Counted from the stretch's first letter, positions 1 through 9,370 are shown. The stretch is DNA of 64,000 nt from JAAELZ01 sp965223465 (GCA_965223465.1 OZ245025.1:1-64000), one strand, 5' to 3'. Translations and numbers: made by a program. Notes: a model not told the origin generated them from the letters alone.

Positions 1-254
1 TCATCGCTGATTGTGGTTTTCAGCGGAGCATTCTTATCCTGCCAGTCGGGGATGAGTTCATCCAGCGCGCGTGGCTCAATCACGGCCCCAGCCAGTATAT
101 GAGCGCCAATTTCTGCACCTTTCTCCAACACACATACAGAAATCTCGGTATTGTTTTCTTGAGCGAGCTGATTCAGTCGAATCGCTGCGCTAAGGCCGGC
201 AGGGCCACCACCGACAATAACGACATCAAAGGGCATGGATTCACGTTCGGTCAT
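1..254 (-). CDS. Electron-transfer-flavoprotein:ubiquinone oxidoreductase (ETF-QO), N-terminal part
   Basis: Only the first 84 or so codons are present; the gene continues beyond position 1. The N-terminus has an FAD-binding dinucleotide fold (FDVVIVGGGPAGLSAAIRL) followed by EKGAEIGAHILAGAVIEPRAL and LIPDW, which are typical of ETF-QO. This enzyme passes electrons from electron-transfer flavoprotein, fed by acyl-CoA dehydrogenases, to membrane quinone. The iron-sulfur part lies outside the window. The ATG at 254-252 is used; no strong ribosome binding site is visible. It starts 30 bp after the LivF-like gene on the same strand, so it is probably the last seen gene of the transporter operon, which would fit oxidation of branched-chain or similar acyl substrates. 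The family call is confident; the operon link is inference. Confidence 0.88.
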   Translation of the reverse strand, partial: MTERESMPFDVVIVGGGPAGLSAAIRLNQLAQENNTEISVCVLEKGAEIGAHILAGAVIEPRALDELIPDWQDKNAPLKTTISD

Positions 255-284
255 AGCTATGTTCTTTGTTGGCAGTAGATAGGC

Positions 285-986
285 TTATTGTACGCCAATA
301 AATTTCTGTGTCACTTGTTCATCGGCATCCAGTGCCTGGCTATCTCCGTGCCAGACAATCCGGCCTTTTTCGATGATGTAGTGATAATCCGCCAGCATTT
401 TCAGCTTGGCAATGTGTTTGTCGATGATCAGGATTGATAAACCCGATTGCTTAAGATCGGCCAACCTAGCCCAAATTTGCTCGCGCACCATCGGGGCTAG
501 CCCCTCGGTGGCTTCATCCAAAATAATCAGCTTCGGGTTGAGCATCAGCGCGCGGCCGATAGCGAGCATTTGTTGTTCGCCACCGGATAAAGTGCTGCCC
601 ATTTGTTTTATCCTAGGTGCTAAAGCGGGGAAAAATTTTAAAATGCGGTCTAGTGTCCAGGCTTTTGGTTGATGGGTGTTCCTGGCGGTTGCGAGCAAAT
701 TCTCTTCAACACTGAGATTAGCAAAAACACGCCGGCCTTCAGGCACATAAGCAATACCTAGACGGCTGATTTCGAATGCAGGCATTTCGAGTAAGGGCTG
801 CTCATCAAAATCAACGTTGCCTTGTCGCACATCTGCCAGCCCCATTATCGATTTAACCGTCGTGGTTTTACCCATTCCATTGCGTCCTAGCAAAGACACG
901 ACTTGGCCATAGTCAACCGACAGGCTGACATCAAACAATGCCTGGCTCCGTGCGTAAAATGTTTGGATATTTTGTACGCTTAGCAC
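285..986 (-). CDS. livF: Branched-chain amino acid-type ABC transporter ATPase, LivF family
   Basis: A 233-residue ABC ATPase of normal LivF length. It shows Walker A GRNGMGKT (about residues 35-42), the Q-loop region followed by YVPEGRRVF, which is characteristic of LivF, the signature LSGGEQQ, and Walker B LIILDEATEGLAP. It would form the cytoplasmic ATPase pair with the LivG-like protein, driving uptake through LivH/LivM. The start is GTG at 986-984, overlapping the last codons of the LivG-like gene by 7 bp, so translational coupling is likely. The substrate of this transporter class cannot be read from the ATPase; it may be branched-chain amino acids, but related systems take up urea, amides or aromatic acids. 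Confidence 0.93.
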   Translation of the reverse strand: MLSVQNIQTFYARSQALFDVSLSVDYGQVVSLLGRNGMGKTTTVKSIMGLADVRQGNVDFDEQPLLEMPAFEISRLGIAYVPEGRRVFANLSVEENLLATARNTHQPKAWTLDRILKFFPALAPRIKQMGSTLSGGEQQMLAIGRALMLNPKLIILDEATEGLAPMVREQIWARLADLKQSGLSILIIDKHIAKLKMLADYHYIIEKGRIVWHGDSQALDADEQVTQKFIGVQ

Positions 987-1732
987 TGGTTCGTTCCAAG
1001 ATAAGCTTGCTGAACGGCTGGATTGCGGCGAATTTCATCCACACTTCCGCTGGCAATAATTTGTCCGTCTACCAGCACCGAAATTATATCCGCCAGATCA
1101 AATACGGCACGCATATCATGTTCAACCAGCAAAATGGCATGATCGGCTTTTAGCGTTCGGATAAGTTTGAGCATGCGGATCGATTCCTCGCTACTCATGC
1201 CGGCCATCGGTTCATCCAGCAATAAACAACGGGGCGAAGTCGCGAGCGTGACGACCATTTCCAGCTGCCGTTGTTCGCCGTGCGAAAGGGTGTCAACGCG
1301 TTGATCAGGGTGCTTTTCCATGCCAACTCGCTGTAGCATTTGCATGGCGATGGCGCGAGTTTTCTGATCTGCTTTCACGGGTTCCCAAAACCAGCGTTTT
1401 ACAACATTAGATTGGTTTTTAGAGTGGAGTAACGGAATGCGCACATTATCCAAAACACTCAGCTCATTAAATAACGCTGTGGTTTGAAATAGACGACCTA
1501 ATCCTAGGCGGCTGCGCTGCTCGGCTGTCAGGTGGCTAATATCGGTACCGTCGAAAACAACATTGCCTTGATCGGGCTGGAGTTCCCCGGATATTTGTCC
1601 TATGAAAGTCGATTTTCCCGCTCCGTTCGGCCCAATCAGCGCGTGAATTTGATGCATGTTCAACTGCAGATTTACATCTTTGTTTGCGTGCACACCACCA
1701 AAATGTTTACTCAGTCCACGCACTTCAAGCAT
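980..1732 (-). CDS. livG: Branched-chain amino acid-type ABC transporter ATPase, LivG family
   Basis: A LivG-type ABC ATPase of about 250 residues. Visible motifs are Walker A GPNGAGKST, signature LSHGEQRQLE, Walker B CLLLDEPMAGMS and the H-loop LLVEHDM. LSHGEQ is a variant seen in this subfamily. I place the start at the ATG at 1732-1730 (protein MLEVRGLSKHFGG), which has a GAGGG ribosome binding site 7 bases upstream. A longer reading from 1762 adds ten residues without such a site. This start overlaps the end of the LivM-like gene by 8 bp. It pairs with the LivF-like ATPase in one importer. Confidence 0.93.
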   Translation of the reverse strand: MLEVRGLSKHFGGVHANKDVNLQLNMHQIHALIGPNGAGKSTFIGQISGELQPDQGNVVFDGTDISHLTAEQRSRLGLGRLFQTTALFNELSVLDNVRIPLLHSKNQSNVVKRWFWEPVKADQKTRAIAMQMLQRVGMEKHPDQRVDTLSHGEQRQLEMVVTLATSPRCLLLDEPMAGMSSEESIRMLKLIRTLKADHAILLVEHDMRAVFDLADIISVLVDGQIIASGSVDEIRRNPAVQQAYLGTNQC

Positions 1733-2687
1733 TGTGGTTCCCTCGAAAATAAGGCCGGTCAATTAATGCGGCTAGCCCGCCCTTGCTCAACAGCGCGATC
1801 GCAATTAAAAATAAACCAAAGAAAAAATGCCAATATAGGCTCCATTCGGAAAGGAAATGTTCCAGTACGACAAAGCTAAACGCGCCCAACACAGGCCCGG
1901 CAATGGTTGCGGTCCCTCCCAGCACAACCATAAAAATTAGCTCAGCTGATCGAAACCAATCCATCATTTCTGGGGTGATAAACTGTACAAAATTAGCGAG
2001 CAGAAATCCCGCTAAACTGGTAATGACGCCGCTGATTACATAGCTTCCTAACTGAATGGCATAGGGGGAATAACCCAGGGAATGCATCCGTCTAGCGTTG
2101 AGGCGACTGCCGCTTAATACATAACCGAAGCGCGTACGATTGAGCCGATAAACCAGCCACAGTGATAAGGCCAGAACCCCTAATGCACAATAATATAATG
2201 CTAACGTATTGGACAGATCAAACAGCTTAAAATTGCTGGTCAGGCTGATGTAAATACCGTCGCTGCCCCCTAAAGTCTCGATGCTGATAAACAGAAAATA
2301 AATCATCTGCGCAAACGCCAGGGTAATCATGATAAACCCCGCCCCCTTGGTGCGTAAGCTGATAGCACCGGTGATAAGCGCAAATAAACCACCCGTTACG
2401 ATGGCAAGACTTAAATGTAACCAACCATTATCGATTTCAAAATAATTGGGAATGGCAACGCTATAAGCGCCTATCAATAAGTATGCTGCGTGCCCCAGGC
2501 TAATGAGCCCTGCATAACCCAGAATAAAATTTAAACCCGTGGCAGCAATGGCGAAAATCATAAAGCGGGCGGCGAGATCTAGGTAAAAAGCATTCAAACC
2601 AAGTTTGCTGGCCAGCGGCATAAATGCCAGGCTTAGCAATATAAAAGCTAGAATAAGATGGCTAGGCCGTTTTAGACGTGCAATCAA
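1725..2687 (-). CDS. livM: Branched-chain amino acid-type ABC transporter permease, LivM family
   Basis: A 320-residue integral membrane protein with about eight to ten hydrophobic segments. It has the LivM pattern of FILGYAGLISLGHAAYLLIGAY near residues 54-75 and the cytoplasmic ATPase-contact region around SRLNARRMHSLGYSPYAIQL. The ending VVLGGTATIAGPVLGAF is also conserved in this family. The start is TTG at 2687-2685, 14 bp after the LivH-like gene; no ATG fits the N-terminus. It forms the membrane channel with the LivH-like protein. Confidence 0.92.
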   Translation of the reverse strand: MIARLKRPSHLILAFILLSLAFMPLASKLGLNAFYLDLAARFMIFAIAATGLNFILGYAGLISLGHAAYLLIGAYSVAIPNYFEIDNGWLHLSLAIVTGGLFALITGAISLRTKGAGFIMITLAFAQMIYFLFISIETLGGSDGIYISLTSNFKLFDLSNTLALYYCALGVLALSLWLVYRLNRTRFGYVLSGSRLNARRMHSLGYSPYAIQLGSYVISGVITSLAGFLLANFVQFITPEMMDWFRSAELIFMVVLGGTATIAGPVLGAFSFVVLEHFLSEWSLYWHFFFGLFLIAIALLSKGGLAALIDRPYFRGNHNA

Positions 2688-2701
2688 AGTTGGAAACCAG
2701 C

Positions 2702-3622
2702 TTAAGTCTTGACGACTGGGAAAAGGCCATTAGGACGAAATGCCAACACCATGACCATAACAATGTACACGATCATCGAAGAAAGAGCGGGTGCAGCACT
2801 CTCGGCGGCCACCGGTGAGATCAACCATTTCAGGGCATCATCCATGTAAGCACGCCCTAGGGTATCCACTAAACCGACAAACAATGCACCGAGAAACGCA
2901 CCCTTAATCGAACCGATGCCGCCGATAACGACTACCACCAATGCGATAATGATAATTTCGTTGCCCATCGCAATATTTGCCCCGCTGATTGGTGCGATTA
3001 GAGCACCGGCCAGCCCAGCCAGCATGGTACCTAGGGCGAAAACAATGCGATTTAGCTTGTTAATATTGACCCCCAGTGCCGCAGTCATTTCGCGGTCAGC
3101 CGCACCAGCTCGGAGTAGCATTCCGGCGCGCGTTTTGCTTACCCCCCAAGCCATTGCAGCTGCTACGCTTAATCCAACTAAAATAATGAGTATTCGATAA
3201 ATCGGTAAATTAATACTACCGATACTAATCGCCCCATTGAGGTAAGCCGGCAACAAGATGGCCTCACCATCTGGACCAGCTAAATAGTGGGTTGCAGTAT
3301 CTACAACCAGAATTAAGCCAAAGGTTGCTAGAACATGATCCAGGTGGCTAAGGGTGTACAATCGGCTGATCAGCCATTGTTCCACTAACAGGCCAAATAA
3401 AAACACCAAGGGTAAGCTTAGTAGCAGAGCAGGCAGAAAATAACCGATTTTTGCGGCCAGCAATGCACATATATATGCACCGACCATATAAAAAGCACCA
3501 TGTGCCAGATTGACGATGTCCATGATGCCAAACACCAGGGTTAGCCCAGCAGCGACTAAAAATAAAAGTACGCCGAGTTGTAAGCCGTTGAGCAGCTGGG
3601 TCAGGACGAGCTGTGCGTCCAT
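2702..3622 (-). CDS. livH: Branched-chain amino acid-type ABC transporter permease, LivH family
   Basis: A 306-residue membrane permease. The N-terminal LLNGLQLGVLLFLVAAGLTL and FGIMDIVNLAHGAFYMVGAY are hallmark LivH sequences. The late segment VVVIGGIGSIKGAFLGAL is the permease motif that contacts the ATPase. The ATG at 3622-3620 is used. It lies 27 bp downstream of the binding-protein gene and 14 bp upstream of the LivM-like gene, as expected for the LivH-LivM membrane pair. Confidence 0.93.
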   Translation of the reverse strand: MDAQLVLTQLLNGLQLGVLLFLVAAGLTLVFGIMDIVNLAHGAFYMVGAYICALLAAKIGYFLPALLLSLPLVFLFGLLVEQWLISRLYTLSHLDHVLATFGLILVVDTATHYLAGPDGEAILLPAYLNGAISIGSINLPIYRILIILVGLSVAAAMAWGVSKTRAGMLLRAGAADREMTAALGVNINKLNRIVFALGTMLAGLAGALIAPISGANIAMGNEIIIIALVVVVIGGIGSIKGAFLGALFVGLVDTLGRAYMDDALKWLISPVAAESAAPALSSMIVYIVMVMVLAFRPNGLFPVVKT

Positions 3623-3649
3623 ATGTTGATACCGGCTTGATTTGGTGGC

Positions 3650-4867
3650 TTATAATTTACAGTCTTGCGCGTGTGGATCTTGATGATTGGTATATATTGT
3701 ATCAACGATTTTGGTTGTCCAATTGCCATCGTCGCCTTCCACAACTTGGGTCAGGTAAAAATTCTGAATAGGCATATGATTATTGCCATAGGTAAATTTG
3801 CCGCGAACCGAAGGAAAATCAGCTTTTTCCATCGCACTACGCATGGTATCTAGCTGGGTGGTATCACCATTGACAGCATCTACTGCGCTTTTGATCAGGA
3901 ATAGCGCATCATAAGTCTGCGCGGCATAAAACGATGGCATGCGCGCATACTTGGCCTTAAATCCTTCGACAAATTGCTTATTTTGCGGGGTATCCAAATC
4001 AGGCGACCAAAAGCCAGTGGAATGAGTGCCCAATACGCTATTCATTCCGGCTTTCTGAAAGTTGGGTAGGGATAGATGGTCTACTGTAAATACCGTGGTA
4101 AGTGGCAGGTCGTCTGCCATGCCTGCCTGCTGATACTGCGTAAATAGGGCACTGCCTGCCTTGCCGGGATAAAATGCGAACAAAGCCTCCGCACCTGACG
4201 CCTTTGCTTTTGCCAGTTCAGCTGAAAAATCGAGTTGGGCATCTTTACCCCACTTGGTTAAATCTTTTCCTTTAACCTCGCCTTTAAAAGTACGTTCAAC
4301 CCCGCCACTAATATTTTTACCCGCAGTATAGTTGGGCGCCATTAAATAAAGGCTTTTATACCCTTTTTGATTTAGGTACTCACCCAAAGCCATCGGTGTT
4401 TGGTCGTTCTGCCAGGATGTTGAAAAGAAATTTGCATGGCATTTGGTGCCAGCTACCGGTGCAGGTCCGGCATTGGCACTGATCAATAACTTTCCCGCGT
4501 CGACCACCGAGTTTACCGAAGCCATCAACACATGGGACCAGATATAACCGGTAACAAAATCAACGTTATCTTTCTTAATCAGTTTATCGGTTTGCTGTTT
4601 ACCCAAACCTGGTTTAAAGCCATCATCCTCTACGATCAGTTCAACAGATTTACCACCCATGCTGTTATTCATGTCTTCCAGTGCCAAAGTAGCCGCGTCA
4701 ACCATATCCTTTCCGATGACGCCCGCTGGGGTAGTGAGGGTTGTCACTAGACCAATTTTGACTGTATCGGTAGCAGCCGATTGGGCGGTGCTGGCTAAAC
4801 CCAAGCCTAGAAGAATACTCACGGAGAATCTAATAGTTGTTTGGATGAATCGGTTTTGGATAGGCAT
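3650..4867 (-). CDS. Periplasmic substrate-binding protein of the LivJ/LivK-like (Peripla_BP_6) family
   Basis: Binding protein of about 405 residues and first gene of the transporter operon. It has a signal peptide with a basic start (MPIQNRFIQ), a hydrophobic core and a probable cleavage after AQSA, followed by DTVKIGLVTTLTTPAG, the usual start of the type I periplasmic binding fold. Later segments such as VDFVTGYIWSHV, SANAGPAPVAGTKC and FYAAQTYDALFL are typical. I chose the ATG at 4867-4865 because GAGG lies 6 bases upstream and the signal peptide then has normal length; a reading from 4918 adds 17 non-signal-like residues. Cys residues in TKCHANFF and near the C-terminus (QDCKL) could form a disulfide. 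The ligand is unknown. Confidence 0.9.
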   Translation of the reverse strand: MPIQNRFIQTTIRFSVSILLGLGLASTAQSAATDTVKIGLVTTLTTPAGVIGKDMVDAATLALEDMNNSMGGKSVELIVEDDGFKPGLGKQQTDKLIKKDNVDFVTGYIWSHVLMASVNSVVDAGKLLISANAGPAPVAGTKCHANFFSTSWQNDQTPMALGEYLNQKGYKSLYLMAPNYTAGKNISGGVERTFKGEVKGKDLTKWGKDAQLDFSAELAKAKASGAEALFAFYPGKAGSALFTQYQQAGMADDLPLTTVFTVDHLSLPNFQKAGMNSVLGTHSTGFWSPDLDTPQNKQFVEGFKAKYARMPSFYAAQTYDALFLIKSAVDAVNGDTTQLDTMRSAMEKADFPSVRGKFTYGNNHMPIQNFYLTQVVEGDDGNWTTKIVDTIYTNHQDPHAQDCKL

Positions 4868-5226
4868 GATGTTCCTCAATAAATCTAAGTTTTGGTCTTT
4901 ATAAAGCAAGTGAAACATGTTTTCACTGGTTTATTGAAGAAAAATGCAGGGCATTCCGTTTTTTTCACCGCAAGCGTGGTATTTTTGAGCGCGAGTATAA
5001 CTTCAATCAGTGAGTTAAATTTACTATGCAGCGGAATGAAGCCCGTTTTGTGGTAACGAGCATTCACATCTAGCTTGACAAAAACAAAACAAAAGGTAGA
5101 ATGTAAAAGATAAGCGGTATATCGGTGCTCTGTATTCACAGTTAAAACTAAACGAGTCGTTCTTGCGCTTTAACCAGGCTTCCGATTCATTTTACTCGTA
5201 GCCAGGATATCTGTATTGTTATTTTC
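4868..5226. other. Divergent intergenic region, 359 bp
   Basis: This stretch separates the minus-strand transporter operon from the plus-strand metalloprotease gene, so it should contain both promoters. I see A/T-rich patches but no box pair close enough to consensus to call, no convincing small gene and no repeat. Confidence 0.5.
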
Positions 5227-8181
5227 ATGCGTATTCATCTAGCAGCTCTGCACATCATCTTTCTTTGCAGTGTTGTTTTAATGATGGGCACGCAATTAGC
5301 ATATGGCGCTGCAACACCGTTGTTTGAGTTGCAGCATTCAGCAGAAGCGTTTTCCCAACAACAACGAATTTCTGATTCGCGTGTAATATTCAAGCTAAAT
5401 AAAAGCGTACTTGCCAGATTAAATAAGGGCGAATCGCAAAGCGTGGTACTGCCTGACCAACGACAAGTAGTGACTCGGGTTACCAAGTTAAGGGAAGTGA
5501 TAGATGGAACCCCAGACAAGCACACCGTGCTGGCGATGGATTCAGGAATAGGTTCGATTGAAATCATTCATAAATCCACTGGGGAGGACGATGTTCGCAT
5601 TGTAGATACCCTTGGTGATTTGAAGCTTTATACCACAACATTAGACGCTGCGGGACAAGGCAGGCTAATCAAGCCAAACCCCCATCGAGAATATTGTATA
5701 GATATGCCAACCCAGAGGTTATCATTTGCACAAACCCAAAGCCCTGGATCATTACCGGCTGCTCCGGCGCTCACAGTTACTCAGTTACAAACACTACAGA
5801 GTAAGCCAGGGGCGAGCAAGATTATCTATATTAACTATTGGGGTGGAGTGATATCAGGTAAGAGCTGGAATGACGAATATGCATCAGGTGAGGATATCAT
5901 TTATACACCATTTAGTTTCGATGGTGACAGCAGTCAGTTTACGCAGGCCGAATATGATTTAATGTGGTTGGGATGGCGAGAAGTAGCCGAAGATTACGCA
6001 CCGTTTGAAGTCAATGTTACCACTGACCCAAATATCTATAACGCAACATCTGTCTCAAACCGGACAATGCTCATAGTGACTACAACACGTGACTGGTTTG
6101 GAGGTGGAGGAGGGGTTGCTTATGTAGGAAGTTTTGGAAACGATTACAGCAATGTTGGCTGGGTATGGAACCGAAATGCTTCTTCACTTGGTCAAACAAT
6201 ATCACATGAGGCAGGACACATCATGGGGTTGATTCATGATGGAACCACCACCGGAGCAGAGTACTATAGCGGACACGGCGCGTGGGGGCCGATCATGGGC
6301 GCACCATTTGGTAAGGCTTATGTGCAATGGAGCAGGGGCGAATACCATAACGCGAACAACCAAGAAGATGATTTGGCGATCATATCAGGGGTTTTAGGTG
6401 AAGACGTAGATTCGATCGGTGATTCAATTGCAAACCCTTTGCCAGTTTCAAGTTCCGCGTATTTTCAAGGTGTGATTGAGCCCCCGGGATTAACGGGTGG
6501 AATAGACACAGATGTTATTTCATTTCAGCTAGATACGCCTGATACCGTGATGGTAGATGTTGCGCCGTTGCTGGGAGCGGCAGCAGAACAATATGGCACC
6601 AATTTATCCCTGGATGCAAGGTTACTTTCGAGTGATGGGGTGACGATTGTTGACCAATCTAGTTTAACGGCAAACCCTGAAACGAATGCACTACATTTTA
6701 ACGGGCCGCTAAATGTGGGGACCTACTATTTAAGCATTAGTGGCCAGAGCCCTGAACCCAATCCGACTAGTGGTTTCGGGGAATACGCCAATGCTGGGAT
6801 CTATTCAGTTTCGCTCAGCTCAAGTGTAGCAGAGCCGGATCTGATCAGTAGTTTTTCCACCAACTCTACCGAAGTATTTAGCGGGCAGGTGATGAACGCC
6901 AATGCAGAGGTTAGAAACATTGGTGTAGTGAGTGCTGATCAAAGTGTGGTGCGATTTTATAGATCAGTCGATAGTTTTATCTCTAACACGGATACAGAAA
7001 TTGCGACGTTTGTGGTAAGCAGCTTAACAGCCGGTGAGATGGAATCTCTCAATATAGAACTATTTGCCCCCAATAGTGCTGGAACCTATTACTACGGTGT
7101 ATGCGTGGACGGTGTAGCGAATGAGACCGTTTTTAGCAATAACTGCTCGGCTTCTAGCGCAGTAGCCGTTAACAGTACAAACTTTGATTTGGATATTGGT
7201 GATGCGGTTGAACAACCTACCTGGACATGGATACGTGGAGGTGACGCCACTTTCTTTAGGCAAACCACGACCAGTGTGTATGAAGGAGATGCGGCACAAA
7301 GTGGCGCGATCAGCCATGGCGAAACGAGTTTTGTAGAAATCGAAATTAACGGACAAGGCCTTTTAACTTTTCAGTGGAAAGTAGATTCAGAATCGAGTTA
7401 CGATTTCTTGCGTTTTTTCGATAATAACGTGCAAATTGGGGCCATAAGCGGTGACCCAGATTGGGCCGAAGTAACCTACGAGTTAGATGCCGGTTTACAT
7501 CGTTTAAGATGGGAATATCAAAAAGATGGTTCAGTTTCCTCAGGGCGTGATGCGGGTTGGTTAGATCAAGTAGAGTTTGACGGGCGTACTTACAAAATAT
7601 CTAATTTTGACGGAGCGCAAGCGGAAGGAGATAGTGGCGCGGTGACTTATCAATATACGGTAAACTCGGGCGGCGAAATTGGTCGCTCAGGCAGTGTTGA
7701 CTATAAAGTAAAAGTTGAGGGAGGCAATCCAGCCAATGCTGCGGATTTCGGAGGCGTGCTCCCTAGTGGAACGATTCATTTTGGCCCGGGACAAAGTAGT
7801 CAAGTTATAAGTATCGACGTTACGGGCGATACAGTACTTGAGCCAGATGAAGCATTCACTCTGGTTTTACATAACCCTAATGGGGGCGTATTAGCTTTTC
7901 CCGCAAGGGTACAAAGCACAATCCTCAACGACGAGCTTGATGCAGATGGCGATGGGGTAAAGGATGATGATGATAATTGTCCATCGAAACCGAACACCAA
8001 CCAACTGGATACGGATGGCGACCTGATAGGGGATGCTTGTGATAATGATAAAGATGGTGATGGAATTGACAATACGGAAGACAATTGTCCACTCGATGCT
8101 AATCCTGACCAGACTGATGTTTGCAGCCTATGCTTTCCGATTAAGTCGAAATCTGGCGTTACCGCATTAATTTGTCTCTAG
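5227..8181 (+). CDS. Secreted metzincin-like zinc metalloprotease with CARDB-like, Calx-beta and thrombospondin-3 regions
   Basis: A 984-residue exported protein. Residues 1-28 are a signal peptide with probable cleavage near AYGA. The catalytic zinc motif HEAGHIMGLIHD is at residues 327-338, fitting HExxHxxGxxH(D), with a candidate Met-turn PIMG around Met357; together these indicate a metzincin-type metallopeptidase. After the protease come a pre-peptidase-C-like beta region (about 400-535), a CARDB-like region (about 537-640), a beta-sandwich-like region (about 650-790), a Calx-beta domain (about 800-900) and thrombospondin type-3-like calcium repeats (DADGDGVKDDDDNCP, DTDGDLIGDACDND, DGDGIDNTEDNCP). 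The protein ends in a Cys-containing hydrophobic tail, CFPIKSKSGVTALICL, that may be a sorting or anchoring signal. The ATG at 5227 gives the signal peptide directly. Substrate unknown; likely extracellular or surface proteolysis. Confidence 0.85.
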   Translation: MRIHLAALHIIFLCSVVLMMGTQLAYGAATPLFELQHSAEAFSQQQRISDSRVIFKLNKSVLARLNKGESQSVVLPDQRQVVTRVTKLREVIDGTPDKHTVLAMDSGIGSIEIIHKSTGEDDVRIVDTLGDLKLYTTTLDAAGQGRLIKPNPHREYCIDMPTQRLSFAQTQSPGSLPAAPALTVTQLQTLQSKPGASKIIYINYWGGVISGKSWNDEYASGEDIIYTPFSFDGDSSQFTQAEYDLMWLGWREVAEDYAPFEVNVTTDPNIYNATSVSNRTMLIVTTTRDWFGGGGGVAYVGSFGNDYSNVGWVWNRNASSLGQTISHEAGHIMGLIHDGTTTGAEYYSGHGAWGPIMGAPFGKAYVQWSRGEYHNANNQEDDLAIISGVLGEDVDSIGDSIANPLPVSSSAYFQGVIEPPGLTGGIDTDVISFQLDTPDTVMVDVAPLLGAAAEQYGTNLSLDARLLSSDGVTIVDQSSLTANPETNALHFNGPLNVGTYYLSISGQSPEPNPTSGFGEYANAGIYSVSLSSSVAEPDLISSFSTNSTEVFSGQVMNANAEVRNIGVVSADQSVVRFYRSVDSFISNTDTEIATFVVSSLTAGEMESLNIELFAPNSAGTYYYGVCVDGVANETVFSNNCSASSAVAVNSTNFDLDIGDAVEQPTWTWIRGGDATFFRQTTTSVYEGDAAQSGAISHGETSFVEIEINGQGLLTFQWKVDSESSYDFLRFFDNNVQIGAISGDPDWAEVTYELDAGLHRLRWEYQKDGSVSSGRDAGWLDQVEFDGRTYKISNFDGAQAEGDSGAVTYQYTVNSGGEIGRSGSVDYKVKVEGGNPANAADFGGVLPSGTIHFGPGQSSQVISIDVTGDTVLEPDEAFTLVLHNPNGGVLAFPARVQSTILNDELDADGDGVKDDDDNCPSKPNTNQLDTDGDLIGDACDNDKDGDGIDNTEDNCPLDANPDQTDVCSLCFPIKSKSGVTALICL

Positions 8182-8593
8182 CTTGGATTTCATCTAAACA
8201 CGTGGGCATAGTATGGCCTGCTATACTTGAGCGCAGTTTGCCTGGAAACCTTTATCTTGGCGGTTAATTTAATTTTAGCTTTGCTTGCATTTTTTAGTGT
8301 CTGGATAAACGCCTCACCCGATGGTGTGGCTGGAAAATACGCGCGTGATACAACGGGGTCAGTTGTGACGGGTAGGTGATTGCTCAGATGGCTACTCAAC
8401 ACTTCGATATCCACTTTCAATTCACGCAATTTGCGTAAGTAAGCTGTTACACACCATCCTGATAGCGTACGCAGCGTTGATTATGTTGGTGTTACCTGCG
8501 GTTTACGGCATAATGGAAGACATTGGGTTCCTGCAATTAGGGACGAATAAGCCCGCGCTGGAATCAGGCGCCTAACGACACAGATTGTAGAAA
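8182..8593. other. Intergenic region of 412 bp without a supported gene
   Basis: No open frame here has a good start with a ribosome binding site. A 79-codon minus-strand frame at 8190-8429 begins only with TTG and resembles nothing I know. On the plus strand there are short hydrophobic stretches in different frames (around 8257-8330, and 8440-8574 ending in TAA), which may be remnants of a small membrane protein gene or chance. No terminator hairpin with a T-run was found after the protease gene. Confidence 0.35.
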
Positions 8594-9370
8594 ATGATAG
8601 CTAAAATTGAGCAGGCGATGATTGATGCGACCATCGAAATTGCGGATCGGGCGCGCACCATCAGTCTCAAATATTTTCGTCAGCCACTGGATATTCGCAA
8701 AAAGCAGGATAATTCACCTGTGACTATCGCAGATCAGCAAACTGAACAACTGATTCGCAGTGAAATCGAGCATCGTTTTCCCGCACATGGGTTTTTTGGC
8801 GAAGAAAGTGGACAAGATGCGACCGATGCACAATGGGTCTGGGTAGTGGATCCGATTGACGGGACAACCAGTTTTTCAACCGGAAAACCCACATTTGGTA
8901 CCCTGATTGCGCTTTTGTACGAGGGCCGACCGGTGTTGGGGCTGATTGATTTGCCTGCGTTGGATGATCGTTGGCTGGGGGCCATAGGCCGGTCCACCAT
9001 GCATAATGGTGTCGCTGTGAACACCAATAAGGTGAGTGAAATGGCTGCGTCATCTGTTTATACCACCACCACTAAAATGTTCGATACCCAGGCCATGCCC
9101 CGTTACATATCACTAAGCCAACAATGCAAGTTTTCAGTTTACGGTGCGGATTGTCTAGGTTATGGCTTACTCGCCTCAGGTTTTACCGAAATTGTGATCG
9201 AGGCCAGTTTAAAGCCCTATGATTACATGGCTTTGGTGCCAGTGGTGGAAGGCGCAGGGGGTTGTATTAGTGATTGGCAGGGACGGCAGATTGATTTAGA
9301 CACGGGTGATCAAATTCTGGCAACCGCTAACCCAGATCTGCATCAAAAAGCACTCGCAGCGCTCAAATAG
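8594..9370 (+). CDS. Inositol-monophosphatase-family phosphatase, HisN-like (probable histidinol-phosphatase)
   Basis: A 258-residue protein of the lithium-sensitive Mg-dependent phosphatase superfamily. Metal-binding motifs are GEESG at residues 69-73 and DPIDGTTSF at 86-94. The third motif region is around GADCLGYGLLASG, with an Asp that should bind the second metal. The segment TSFSTGKPTFGTLIAL and the overall length fit the HisN-type histidinol-phosphatase branch better than inositol or fructose-bisphosphate phosphatases. The role would be removal of phosphate from L-histidinol phosphate, but no other his gene is nearby, so another phosphomonoester substrate is possible. The ATG at 8594 has a weak upstream AGAAA. 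Confidence 0.8.
   Translation: MIAKIEQAMIDATIEIADRARTISLKYFRQPLDIRKKQDNSPVTIADQQTEQLIRSEIEHRFPAHGFFGEESGQDATDAQWVWVVDPIDGTTSFSTGKPTFGTLIALLYEGRPVLGLIDLPALDDRWLGAIGRSTMHNGVAVNTNKVSEMAASSVYTTTTKMFDTQAMPRYISLSQQCKFSVYGADCLGYGLLASGFTEIVIEASLKPYDYMALVPVVEGAGGCISDWQGRQIDLDTGDQILATANPDLHQKALAALK

Noticed and set aside
8190..8429. 79-codon minus-strand frame
   Set aside because: Starts with TTG, no ribosome binding site, no recognisable family; treated as intergenic.
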